A DNA stretch of 26,816 nucleotides, taken from assembly GCA_900549155.1 (NCBI GenBank), contig URNF01000018.1, forward strand, positions 1-26,816, written 5' to 3'. Both the position numbers and the translations under genes were made by a program. The DNA comes from an uncultured Oscillospiraceae bacterium (lineage in GTDB: Bacteria; Bacillota; Clostridia; Oscillospirales; Acutalibacteraceae). A model generated the notes under the pieces. That model did not search any database and was not told where the DNA came from. It saw only the letters and a program-made list of their open reading frames with translations. How positions within the stretch are numbered: the stretch's first letter is position 1; each line of letters opens with the position of its first letter. This document shows positions 1-6,154 of the stretch, piece by piece.

Positions 1-664
1 CGAGCACCGCCGCATCCAGATGCAGACCCTCAAGCACCTTATCGTCGCGCTCGAAGATCTTGATGGCATACCAGCGCTGCTGCTCTTCCGGAAGTCCGTG
101 CACAGCCGCCTCTTCGATGTGAGCGATCGCGTGCTCAACACTGCCGGAGAAGGTGTGCTGCGGAACGGTCTTGCCGTTCTTCGCCGCGTCGATTGCCGCT
201 TCGGCAGCTTCCATCACGCCGTTGCCCTTCAGCGCCGAGATCTCCACGACCTTGCAGCCCAGCTGACGGGAAAGCTCCGCCGTGTTGATCTTGTCGCCGT
301 TTTTCTTCACGACGTCCATCATGTTGATGGCAACCACAACGGGAATGCCGAGCTCCGTGAGCTGTGTCGTCAGATACAGGTTTCTTTCCAGATTGGTGCC
401 GTCGATGATGTTGAGGATCGCCTGCGGGCGCTCGCCGATCAGATAATTTCTGGCGACGACTTCCTCAAGGGTATACGGCGACAGCGAATAGATACCCGGA
501 AGGTCGGTGATGATAACACCGTCATGCTTTTTCAGTTTGCCTTCTTTTTTCTCCACCGTAACGCCGGGCCAGTTGCCGACGAACTGGTTGGAACCGGTAA
601 GGGCGTTGAAGAGCGTCGTCTTACCGCAGTTCGGGTTGCCCGCGAGGGCAATACGAATCTCCAT
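1..664 (-). CDS. feoB: Ferrous iron transporter FeoB, N-terminal G domain (partial, runs off left edge)
   Basis: FeoB is the inner-membrane Fe(II) uptake permease with a cytosolic GTPase domain. Only about 221 N-terminal residues are in the window. The visible part is the G domain: G1 P-loop GNPNCGKT (residues 9-16), a G2-like GVTVEKK near residue 34, G3 DLPG (54-57) and G4 NMMD (114-117), the form typical of FeoB. The start ATG (662-664) has AAGGGGA about 10 nt upstream and lies 20 nt after the second feoA, so it is the third gene of the feo operon. The transmembrane part lies beyond base 1. The family call is firm; completeness cannot be judged. Confidence 0.97.
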   Translation of the reverse strand, partial: MEIRIALAGNPNCGKTTLFNALTGSNQFVGNWPGVTVEKKEGKLKKHDGVIITDLPGIYSLSPYTLEEVVARNYLIGERPQAILNIIDGTNLERNLYLTTQLTELGIPVVVAINMMDVVKKNGDKINTAELSRQLGCKVVEISALKGNGVMEAAEAAIDAAKNGKTVPQHTFSGSVEHAIAHIEEAAVHGLPEEQQRWYAIKIFERDDKVLEGLHLDAAVL

Positions 665-684
665 TTCAAGTCTCCCCTTTCTTC

Positions 685-906
685 TTATTCCACTTCGATC
701 ATTTCAGCGTCGGCCTTGCGCAGGCTCAACTCATAACCGCGAACGGTCACTTCGATCGGATCGCCAAGCGGCGCGACCTTGCGCACATAGACCTCAACGC
801 CTTTCGTCAAGCCCATATCCATGATACGGCGCTTGACGGCGCCCTCGCCGTGCAGCTTGACCACACGGACGGTCTGGCCGATCTGCGCTTCCTTCAGTGA
901 CTTCAT
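685..906 (-). CDS. feoA: FeoA family protein (second of two)
   Basis: A small SH3-like cytosolic partner of FeoB, 73 aa, the usual FeoA length. It shows the family pattern: an N-terminal LKEAQIGQTVRVVKL strand, then RRIMDMGLTKGVEV and a GDPIEVTVRGYELSLRKADAEMI C-terminal barrel strand. It is the middle gene of feoA-feoA-feoB, 54 nt after the first feoA and 20 nt before feoB, so it is very likely co-transcribed with both. AAAGGGG precedes the ATG. FeoA is thought to modulate FeoB; its exact role is not settled. Confidence 0.95.
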   Translation of the reverse strand: MKSLKEAQIGQTVRVVKLHGEGAVKRRIMDMGLTKGVEVYVRKVAPLGDPIEVTVRGYELSLRKADAEMIEVE

Positions 907-960
907 CTCTTTTATCCCCTTTCACCTTGTCTTAATCGTATATAGAGACGCTCTGCGTCT

Positions 961-1173
961 TCATACCATGATCTTCAGCGCCATCTCCTGACTGATGGCA
1001 ATGCGGGCTTCCTTGACATTGACGATCACATTGCCGCCGAGACGGTTGATAACCGTGACGTCGCCGCCGACAACAAAGCCCAGGTTTTCCAAATGCTTTT
1101 TGACCTCGGGCGATCCGCCGATCTTCCGAATGATGTTTTTCTCGCCGGTATCTGCAAGACTGAGCGGCATCAT
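961..1173 (-). CDS. feoA: FeoA family protein (first of two)
   Basis: A 70-aa FeoA-type protein starting MMPLSLADTGEKN. Visible family features are IGGSPEVKKHLENLGFVVGGDVTVINRL and the closing strand ARIAISQEMALKIMV. An in-frame ATG exists 15 nt upstream (1188), but GAGGG sits 6 nt before the ATG at 1171-1173, so I place the start there. It is the first gene of the feo operon. The two FeoA copies differ clearly from each other, so they are not a recent duplication. The leader between promoter and start carries two operator-like dyads. Confidence 0.93.
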   Translation of the reverse strand: MMPLSLADTGEKNIIRKIGGSPEVKKHLENLGFVVGGDVTVINRLGGNVIVNVKEARIAISQEMALKIMV

Positions 1174-1195
1174 AACAATCCCTCGCATTTCTGAT

Positions 1196-1211
1196 GTTAG
1201 CCCTTGCTAAC
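1196..1211. promoter_or_regulatory. Operator-like dyad O1 (GTTAGC-N4-GCTAAC)
   Basis: A perfect 6-bp inverted repeat GTTAGC-CCTT-GCTAAC in the feo leader, about 35-50 nt downstream of the predicted start. It is one of three near-identical dyads around this promoter. The half-site GTTAG/CTAAC resembles DtxR/IdeR-type boxes, but the spacing differs from the classical DtxR dyad. Confidence 0.75.
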
Positions 1212-1228
1212 CACGACTCTAAAAAATT

Positions 1229-1244
1229 GTTAGCCCTCGCTAAC
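1229..1244. promoter_or_regulatory. Operator-like dyad O2 (GTTAGC-N4-GCTAAC)
   Basis: A perfect inverted repeat GTTAGC-CCTC-GCTAAC covering about +1 to +16 of the predicted feo transcript, where a bound repressor would block initiation. Its start is 33 bp from that of O1. Confidence 0.8.
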
Positions 1245-1251
1245 CGTCTAT

Positions 1252-1280
1252 ATAGTACTCCCATCGACGGGATCTGTCAA
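1252..1280 (-). promoter_or_regulatory. feo operon promoter (sigma-A type)
   Basis: On the minus strand, TTGACA (1275-1280) is followed by a 17-bp spacer and TACTAT (1252-1257). The expected transcription start is near 1245, giving a leader of about 70 nt to the first feoA. Confidence 0.85.
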
Positions 1281-1335
1281 GAAATTTTCGGGAGAAAATT
1301 GCAATTTCGGCAAGTTTGTGAAAATTGCGTAATGA

Positions 1336-1351
1336 GTTAGTCTTTGCTAAC
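1336..1351. promoter_or_regulatory. Operator-like dyad O3 (GTTAGT-N4-GCTAAC)
   Basis: Third copy of the dyad, with one mismatch in one arm (GTTAGT-CTTT-GCTAAC). It lies about 55 bp upstream of the feo -35 box and 107 bp from O2. It could serve as an auxiliary site for looping or for a second promoter. Confidence 0.65.
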
Positions 1352-1493
1352 CGCAATACTGTGTAAAATGCCAAGGGCAAACATTTCCTGCGGCTCCTGC
1401 CGCGGCGGCAACGCCGCAGATAACGGCAACGCCGCAGGTGACGGCGCCGTCAAAGACGGTGCACGGCAAGCGGCTACAGCGCCGCTGCCGCGA
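1352..1493. repeat. GC-rich intergenic segment with 18-bp tandem repeat
   Basis: Between O3 and the GNAT stop codon. An 18-bp unit beginning CGGCAACGCCGCAG occurs at 1406-1423 and 1424-1441 (16 of 18 bases match), with a decayed third copy at 1442-1459. Several short hairpins (TGCGG...CCGCA type) lie alongside. I see no convincing gene. An ORF across it in plus frame 3 is a shadow continuing opposite the GNAT gene. It may be a dispersed palindromic repeat, or it may simply terminate both flanking transcripts. Confidence 0.45.
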
Positions 1494-1961
1494 TCAACGG
1501 TGGATATACATTCTGCTTTTGCCTTCTTCTCCGTCGCCCTGCACCATGCAATAAAACTCCCAGCCGTACCGTTCATAAAAGCCCGTGTGATCGGTGATCA
1601 GGTAAACGGGCGATATGCCCGCTTTGCGCAGATCCTCCACCGCCGTATGCAGCAAGTGCCCTGCGATGCCCCGACAGCGATAGGCTTCTTCCGTATAGAC
1701 CGCGCAGATGTTCGGCGTCAGATCCTTGCGGTCGTGAAAATCGTTTTCGATCACGCCGAGCCCGCCGACGATCTCACCGTCGGCAAGGCAAAGATACCAC
1801 CCGAGCGGCGTTTTCCCGTCGAGATAGTCATTCATGCACGCGGCATATGCCGCCACCGGCACGCCCCATTTGCCGTGAAACCATGCGGCGGCACGATCCT
1901 TTATCCCCGGCAACTGCCGCAGGGTGATGAAAGAAAGCCCGCTCTTGTCCCCGCCGTTCAT
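1494..1961 (-). CDS. GNAT family N-acetyltransferase
   Basis: A GNAT-fold acetyltransferase of 155 aa that would transfer an acetyl group from acetyl-CoA; the substrate cannot be told. The acetyl-CoA loop is seen as YRCRGIAGHLLHTAVEDL after the strand NICAVYTEEA, and the family's closing GFYERYGWEFYC is present. The start is set at the ATG 1959-1961 because GGGGGCGG precedes it. This ATG overlaps the TGA of the upstream HD-domain gene in an ATGA junction, which implies translational coupling. An ATG 27 nt further upstream lacks a ribosome site. Confidence 0.88.
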   Translation of the reverse strand: MNGGDKSGLSFITLRQLPGIKDRAAAWFHGKWGVPVAAYAACMNDYLDGKTPLGWYLCLADGEIVGGLGVIENDFHDRKDLTPNICAVYTEEAYRCRGIAGHLLHTAVEDLRKAGISPVYLITDHTGFYERYGWEFYCMVQGDGEEGKSRMYIHR

Positions 1962-2452
1962 GCGTCCGCCCCCAAATACATATTGCAAAGCAGGCGCGTG
2001 CCCGCGGCGGTGCGGAAAATGCGTTCCTTTGCCTTTTGGATCGCCGCGAGCGAAAAGCCGCTCTCCCCCGCGTTCACGAGAAAATCCGCTTCGAGCAGGA
2101 TCTGATAATCAAGACCGTCCACGCCCACATAGGTATGGTGGTGCGTGACAAGATGCACGATGCGCGCGACATCCGTGCCCGCAAAGAGCGGCTCTGCAAA
2201 AAACGCTTCCACCAGCGGGGCGCTTTCCTGCTCCTGATGCTTGCCGTCGGTGTTGCCGTATTTTTCGCGGCAAAGCGGACAGGCAATGTCATGCACCACC
2301 GCCGCCAGCTCCAGCGTCTCCTGCGTGCGGGCATCCAGTCTTTCCGCCTCGCCGATGGTTTTTGCCAGCGCCCACACCTTGAGAAAGTGCGCGATATCAT
2401 GCAAATTTCCTCTATAAAACGCGATCATGTTTTCCACCGCAGCTGCAATCAT
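1958..2452 (-). CDS. HD-domain phosphohydrolase family protein
   Basis: A 164-aa HD-superfamily metal-dependent phosphohydrolase. Metal ligands fit H22, the HD pair H54-D55 (AAVVHDIACP), a His-rich HLVTHHHTY stretch near residue 105 and a late Asp in LLEADFLVN. The cysteines after the HD pair (CPLCREKYG) are notable. The substrate is unknown; small HD proteins of this type often act on nucleotides. The start ATG (2450-2452) has GGGAG 9 nt upstream. It is transcribed with the GNAT gene and divergently from the ABC importer operon. Confidence 0.85.
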   Translation of the reverse strand: MIAAAVENMIAFYRGNLHDIAHFLKVWALAKTIGEAERLDARTQETLELAAVVHDIACPLCREKYGNTDGKHQEQESAPLVEAFFAEPLFAGTDVARIVHLVTHHHTYVGVDGLDYQILLEADFLVNAGESGFSLAAIQKAKERIFRTAAGTRLLCNMYLGADA

Positions 2453-2479
2453 TGTCGGACACTCCCTTCTTTTACTGTA

Positions 2480-2508
2480 TATATACCATATTTTTGCAAT
2501 TTCCGCAA
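2480..2508 (-). promoter_or_regulatory. Promoter of HD-GNAT operon
   Basis: Minus strand TTGCGG (2503-2508), 17-bp spacer, TATATA (2480-2485), about 20 nt before the ribosome site of the HD gene. Confidence 0.7.
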
Positions 2509-2551
2509 CAAATCCTGCAGAAAAAATGTCGAAAAAACTTTGATCGTCGTA

Positions 2552-2580
2552 TTGACAAAGTCAAAAAACGGGTATATAAT
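2552..2580 (+). promoter_or_regulatory. Promoter of the ABC importer operon and its leader peptide
   Basis: Consensus TTGACA (2552-2557), 17-bp spacer, TATAAT (2575-2580). Expected start near 2587, about 27 nt before the leader ORF. A perfect consensus promoter fits an operon controlled after initiation, by attenuation. Confidence 0.92.
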
Positions 2581-2613
2581 CGCGTTAATCGGAATATGAG
2601 GGAAGTTTTGATC

Positions 2614-2673
2614 ATGAACCGTTCTATCTCCTTTGCATACGCCTACTACTATTACTTTCACAAGAAAAAGTAA
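2614..2673 (+). CDS. Tyr-rich leader peptide (19 aa), attenuator control
   Basis: The 19-codon ORF encodes MNRSISFAYAYYYYFHKKK. Five of eight consecutive codons (9-14 region) are Tyr, flanked by Phe codons 7 and 15; there is no Trp. GAGGGAAG lies about 9 nt upstream. An in-frame ATG at 2596 has no ribosome site and would start only about 9 nt into the transcript. The ORF lies between a consensus promoter and an intrinsic terminator ahead of the importer genes. This is the layout of ribosome-mediated attenuation: scarce charged tRNA-Tyr stalls the ribosome and changes folding downstream. The peptide itself is probably not functional. Confidence 0.85.
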   Translation: MNRSISFAYAYYYYFHKKK

Positions 2674-2777
2674 TATTGTTTGTGATGCAAGTTGATAATA
2701 GGTTTGATGTTTAGGAATTTTCCGTTCCCAAAATAAAGGCTATTACACACGGTATCGCAACCGTGTGTTTTTTATTT
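2674..2777 (+). terminator. Attenuator: intrinsic terminator and candidate competing stems
   Basis: The terminator is the 8-bp stem ACACACGG (2745-2752) with CCGTGTGT (2761-2768), loop TATCGCAA, then a T-rich tract to 2777, ending 24 nt before the first structural gene. Candidate alternative pairings: TCACAA (2658-2663, inside the Phe-His-Lys codons just past the Tyr run) with TTGTGA (2680-2685), and TAATAG (2696-2701) with CTATTA (2740-2745, touching the terminator arm). The terminator is clear; the antiterminator is only suggestive. No T-box motif is visible. Confidence 0.8.
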
Positions 2778-2800
2778 CAGAAAAGAAAGGAACACCTGTT

Positions 2801-3769
2801 ATGAAAACCAGATCGAAAAAAGTCCTCTCGCTTCTTCTCGTCACGGTGACGACCCTCGCCATGCTGCTCTCGCTTGCCTCCTGCGGCAAGGAAAAGGTCT
2901 ATACCGTCGGCATCTGCCAGCTCGTCCGCCACGACGCGCTCGACGCTGCAACGAAGGGCTTCAAGGACGCTCTGCAGAAAGCGCTCGGCACGGACAATGT
3001 CACCTTCATCGAGCAGAACGCGCAAAATGACAGCATCGCCTGCTCCACGATCGTCACCGACTTTGTGTCGAAGAATGTGGATCTGATCTTAGCAAATGCC
3101 ACGCCCGCTCTGCAGGCTGCATACAACGCCACGACGACCATTCCGGTCCTCGGCACCTCTATCACCGAATACGGCGTTGCGCTGAACATCAAGGATTTCA
3201 ACGGCACCGTCGGCGGCAACATCTCCGGCACGTCCGACCTTGCTCCTCTCACGGAGCAGGGCGACATGATCCTGGAGCTTTTCCCGTCGGCAAAGAAGGT
3301 CGGTCTTTTGTATTGCTCGGCTGAAGCAAACTCGGACTATCAGGTGAAGGTCATGGAAGAATACCTCACCGGCAAAGGCATTGCCTGCACACGCTATTCC
3401 TTCAGCGACTCCAATGACATCTCCGCTGTCACGACCACCGCTGCCGCGCAGAGCGACGTCATCTATATCCCCACGGACAACACCGCCGCTTCCTGCTCCG
3501 AGACCATCGGCAATATCGTCAGAGACAAGAAAGTGCCCGTTGTTGCCGGTGAAAAAGGCATCTGCCTCGGCTGCGGCGTCGCCACGCTCTCCATTTCCTA
3601 CTATGACCTCGGTGTAAAGACCGGCGAAATGGCGGCAAAGATCCTCAAGGGCGAAGCCAAAGTTTCCGACATGCCCATCGAATATGCATCCGCAACGAAG
3701 ATGTACAACGCCGACATCTGCAAGGAGCTCGGCATCACCGTTCCCGACGGATACACGCCGATCGCGTGA
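2801..3769 (+). CDS. ABC importer substrate-binding lipoprotein, TrpX-like
   Basis: A 322-aa extracytoplasmic binding protein of the ABC_sub_bind (TrpX) family. It has a lipoprotein signal: basic MKTRSKKV, hydrophobic core, lipobox LASC with the modified Cys at residue 28. The mature part begins with the typical VGICQLVRHDALDAATKGF and carries the two-lobed fold segments (NAQND, LFPSAKKVGLLYCSAEANS, IYIPTDNTAA). AAAGGA precedes the ATG at 2801; an ORF extension from 2765 lies inside the terminator and is not used. It is followed by permease and ATPase genes. Family members are annotated for tryptophan or other aromatic substrates; the Tyr-rich leader suggests tyrosine here (inference). Confidence 0.92.
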   Translation: MKTRSKKVLSLLLVTVTTLAMLLSLASCGKEKVYTVGICQLVRHDALDAATKGFKDALQKALGTDNVTFIEQNAQNDSIACSTIVTDFVSKNVDLILANATPALQAAYNATTTIPVLGTSITEYGVALNIKDFNGTVGGNISGTSDLAPLTEQGDMILELFPSAKKVGLLYCSAEANSDYQVKVMEEYLTGKGIACTRYSFSDSNDISAVTTTAAAQSDVIYIPTDNTAASCSETIGNIVRDKKVPVVAGEKGICLGCGVATLSISYYDLGVKTGEMAAKILKGEAKVSDMPIEYASATKMYNADICKELGITVPDGYTPIA

Positions 3770-3788
3770 TCCGGGAAAGGAAAACGCT

Positions 3789-4691
3789 ATGGAACTTCTC
3801 TCCGCTTTGCCGGGAGCCGTCGCCCAGGGACTTGTTTGGGGAATTATGGCAATCGGCGTATACATTACCTATAAAATACTGGATATCGCCGATCTCACGG
3901 TCGACGGCTCCATCTGCACCGGCGCCACCGTTTGTGCCATGCTCATGATCAACGGCGTTCCCGTTTGGCTGGCGCTGCTTGCCGCCCTGCTTTCGGGCAT
4001 TCTCGCCGGTGCACTGACGGGCGGTCTGCACATCGTTTTAGGTATTCCCGCGATCCTTTCGGGCATCCTCACGCAGCTTGTGCTGTGGTCGGTCAACCTG
4101 AAGATCATGGGCAAGGCAAACCAGCCGCTGTCCGCGCGAAACTATCGGGTGCTGTTGTCCCAGATGAACATTCCCGCCGCGATCGTCATTCTCGTCATTT
4201 GCTCGATCCTGCTTGTGGCGCTTTTGTACCTCTTCTTCGGAACAGAGCTCGGCGCGGGCATCCGTGCGACGGGCATCAATCCGGCGATGAGCCGCGCACA
4301 GGGCATCAACACGAACATCACGAAGCTCATCGGTCTTGCGCTTTCAAACGGCATCGTGGCTTTCTCCGGTGCGCTGCTCTGTCAGTATCAGGGATATGCC
4401 GACATCAACATGGGCAAGGGCGCTGTTGTCATCGGTCTTGCCGCCGTGGTGATCGGTGAGGCGGTCATTTCCAAGCTGCCGCCGAACTTTGCCATCCGCC
4501 TTTCCGGCGTGATCATCGGCGCGGTCATCTATTACATCGTGTATCAGATCATCATTTTCATCGGTCTTGACACGGATCTGCTCAAGATGTTCTCGGCGAT
4601 CGTCGTTGCAGTCTTCCTCGGCGCGCCCTATGTCAAAAAGCAGATCACCGCCCGCCGCGGCATCCAAAAAGGGGGTAAGACCAATGCTTGA
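3789..4691 (+). CDS. ABC importer permease, TrpY-like
   Basis: A 300-aa integral membrane permease with about eight hydrophobic segments. It resembles the branched-chain-type (LivH-like) permeases that accompany TrpX-type binding proteins: the N-terminal AQGLVWGIMAIGVYITYKILDIADLTVDG and the loop RATGINPAMSRAQGINTNITKLIG are family marks. AAAGGA lies before the ATG at 3789, 19 nt after the binding-protein stop. The 3' end overlaps the ATPase gene by 8 nt. It forms the membrane channel of the importer; the substrate follows the binding protein. Confidence 0.93.
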   Translation: MELLSALPGAVAQGLVWGIMAIGVYITYKILDIADLTVDGSICTGATVCAMLMINGVPVWLALLAALLSGILAGALTGGLHIVLGIPAILSGILTQLVLWSVNLKIMGKANQPLSARNYRVLLSQMNIPAAIVILVICSILLVALLYLFFGTELGAGIRATGINPAMSRAQGINTNITKLIGLALSNGIVAFSGALLCQYQGYADINMGKGAVVIGLAAVVIGEAVISKLPPNFAIRLSGVIIGAVIYYIVYQIIIFIGLDTDLLKMFSAIVVAVFLGAPYVKKQITARRGIQKGGKTNA

Positions 4692-5481
4692 GCTGCAGAA
4701 TATCAAGAAAGTGTTCTACCCCGGAACGATCAATGAAAAGGTTGCCCTTTGTGACTTGAACCTCAAGCTGGAGGACGGCGAATTCGTGACGGTGATCGGC
4801 GGCAACGGCGCCGGAAAAAGCACCATGCAGAACATCATTTCCGGCGTGTTCCGTCCGGATGCGGGCAGGGTGCTGCTCGACGGCATCGACGTCACCCCGC
4901 TGCCTGAATACAAGCGTGCGAAATATCTCGGCAGGGTGTTTCAGGATCCTTCCATGGGCACGGCGGCGGATATGCAGATCGAGGAAAACCTTGCTCTTGC
5001 CTATCGCCGCGGCAAACGCCGCACGCTGCGTGCGGGCATCACGAAAAAGGAACGTGAGGAATACAAAAAGCTCCTCACCGAGCTGGATCTGGGACTGGAA
5101 GAGCGCATGACGGCAAAGGTCGGCTTGCTGTCCGGCGGACAGCGGCAGGCGATCACGCTGCTCATGGCGTCCCTCAGCTGCCCGAAGCTGCTGCTTTTGG
5201 ATGAGCACACGGCTGCCCTCGATCCGAAAACGGCGGCAAAGGTGCTGGAGATCACACAGCGCATCGTCGAAAGCAACCATCTGACAACGCTGATGATCAC
5301 GCACAACATGCGCGACGCCATTGCCTACGGCAACCGTCTGATCATGCTGCATGAGGGACGCATCGTCGTGGACGTTTCCGGCGAGGAAAAGAAAAACCTC
5401 ACCGTCGAGGATCTTCTTGCCCTGTTCACCAAAGCCAGCGGCACGGTCTTTGCAAACGACAGAGCCATTCTGTCGGAATAA
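4684..5481 (+). CDS. ABC importer ATP-binding protein, TrpZ-like
   Basis: A 265-aa ABC ATPase with all motifs: Walker A GGNGAGKST (39-47), Q-loop Q87 (VFQDP), signature LSGGQRQ (149-155), Walker B LLLLDE (169-174) and H-loop H207 (MITHNM). The start codon sits 8 nt inside the permease gene with GGGGG upstream, so translation is probably coupled. It is the last gene of the three-gene importer and is followed at once by a strong terminator. Confidence 0.95.
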   Translation: MLELQNIKKVFYPGTINEKVALCDLNLKLEDGEFVTVIGGNGAGKSTMQNIISGVFRPDAGRVLLDGIDVTPLPEYKRAKYLGRVFQDPSMGTAADMQIEENLALAYRRGKRRTLRAGITKKEREEYKKLLTELDLGLEERMTAKVGLLSGGQRQAITLLMASLSCPKLLLLDEHTAALDPKTAAKVLEITQRIVESNHLTTLMITHNMRDAIAYGNRLIMLHEGRIVVDVSGEEKKNLTVEDLLALFTKASGTVFANDRAILSE

Positions 5482-5483
5482 TC

Positions 5484-5522
5484 AAAACAGGATTGAGGGC
5501 AAACGCCCTCAATCCTGTTTTT
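5484..5522. terminator. Bidirectional terminator between importer and YgjV-family gene
   Basis: A 16-bp perfect stem (AAACAGGATTGAGGGC with its complement), loop AAAC, and a T-run on the plus strand. The left arm supplies a matching T-run on the minus strand. The stop codon of the convergent minus-strand gene (5509-5511) lies inside the hairpin, so both operons share it. Confidence 0.92.
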
Positions 5523-6036
5523 GCTTTCTGTCGCGCAGGCGCGGAATGTCGATGCGCAAAATGCCGATCAGGACCGAGGAAAGCGTCAGCACCTCGCACG
5601 CCACACCGGTGTATGACCCGACCGAAAAATTGTAGATCAGCCAGCAGCTCGATGTCAGCAGCGTCAAAAGGCGCAGCAAAAACAGGTTGCTGCTGCCGAA
5701 CGCAACGGTGGAGACCACCTTGGCAAAGCCGGTGAGAAAGCTCTTAAAGCCCGCCCACGTCAGAAGCGCAAACGCCGCAAACATCGCACTGAACAGCACC
5801 CGCGCCCACCGCGTGTTCCTGCCGCGCAGCACCATGCTGCGGAACACCATATTGCGCACGCAGCCGATGAGGTTCATCGCCACTCCCGTCCACGCGCCGA
5901 GCAGCGCATATTGCAGCGCAAACAGCAGCTCGTTCGTTGTGCGCAGCACCATCACGCGGTCGTGCCGCTTGCACTGAAACGCCAGCACCGCCGCCAACAC
6001 GCCCAGTGCACCGATCACCTGTATACACACCTGCAT
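5509..6036 (-). CDS. YgjV family inner-membrane protein
   Basis: A 175-aa membrane protein with four to six hydrophobic helices that I recognise as the YgjV (Imp-YgjV) family from QVIGALGVLAAVLAFQ near the N-terminus and LLFALQYALLGAWTGVAMN followed by RNMVF. The function of the family is unknown. Two starts are possible; AAGGGG abuts the ATG at 6045 but is 9 nt from the ATG at 6036, which I prefer. It is divergent from the DeoR-family gene and shares an operator region with it. Confidence 0.82.
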   Translation of the reverse strand: MQVCIQVIGALGVLAAVLAFQCKRHDRVMVLRTTNELLFALQYALLGAWTGVAMNLIGCVRNMVFRSMVLRGRNTRWARVLFSAMFAAFALLTWAGFKSFLTGFAKVVSTVAFGSSNLFLLRLLTLLTSSCWLIYNFSVGSYTGVACEVLTLSSVLIGILRIDIPRLRDRKQKQD

Positions 6037-6049
6037 TTTGCGCATCCCC

Positions 6050-6078
6050 TTGCATTTTTCTTCCGTACATGATATATA
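6050..6078 (+). promoter_or_regulatory. Promoter of DeoR-family gene
   Basis: Plus strand TTGCAT (6050-6055), 17-bp spacer, TATATA (6073-6078). Expected start near 6085, upstream of the operator at 6105-6132. Confidence 0.65.
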
Positions 6079-6097
6079 TGAAAAGAGAAAAAGTCAA
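6069..6097 (-). promoter_or_regulatory. Promoter of YgjV-family gene
   Basis: Minus strand TTGACT (6092-6097), 17-bp spacer, TATCAT (6069-6074). The -10 overlaps the -10 of the opposite promoter for the DeoR-family gene. Confidence 0.75.
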
Positions 6098-6104
6098 GAA
6101 ATGT

Positions 6105-6132
6105 GCGATATGTTTGTTATCGAACATATCGC
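6105..6132. promoter_or_regulatory. DeoR/GlpR-type operator
   Basis: A perfect 10-bp inverted repeat GCGATATGTT with an 8-bp centre. The core TATGTTTGTTATCGAACATA (6109-6128) matches the Escherichia coli GlpR consensus WATGTTCGWTAWCGAACATW at 19 of 20 positions. It lies in the leader of the DeoR-family gene and just upstream of the YgjV-gene -35 box, so one bound regulator could control both directions. Confidence 0.85.
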
Positions 6133-6154
6133 CGCACAAAAAAGGAGCAGCATC

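Noticed and set aside
1344..2105. 253-aa plus-strand ORF across the repeat region
   Set aside because: Mostly antisense to the GNAT gene. It begins in operator O3 and includes the GC-rich repeat; no ribosome site.
2587..2800. T-box or SAM/TPP-type riboswitch ahead of the ABC importer
   Set aside because: No T-box antiterminator core or specifier-loop architecture is visible, the leader is only about 210 nt, and most of its first half is the leader ORF.
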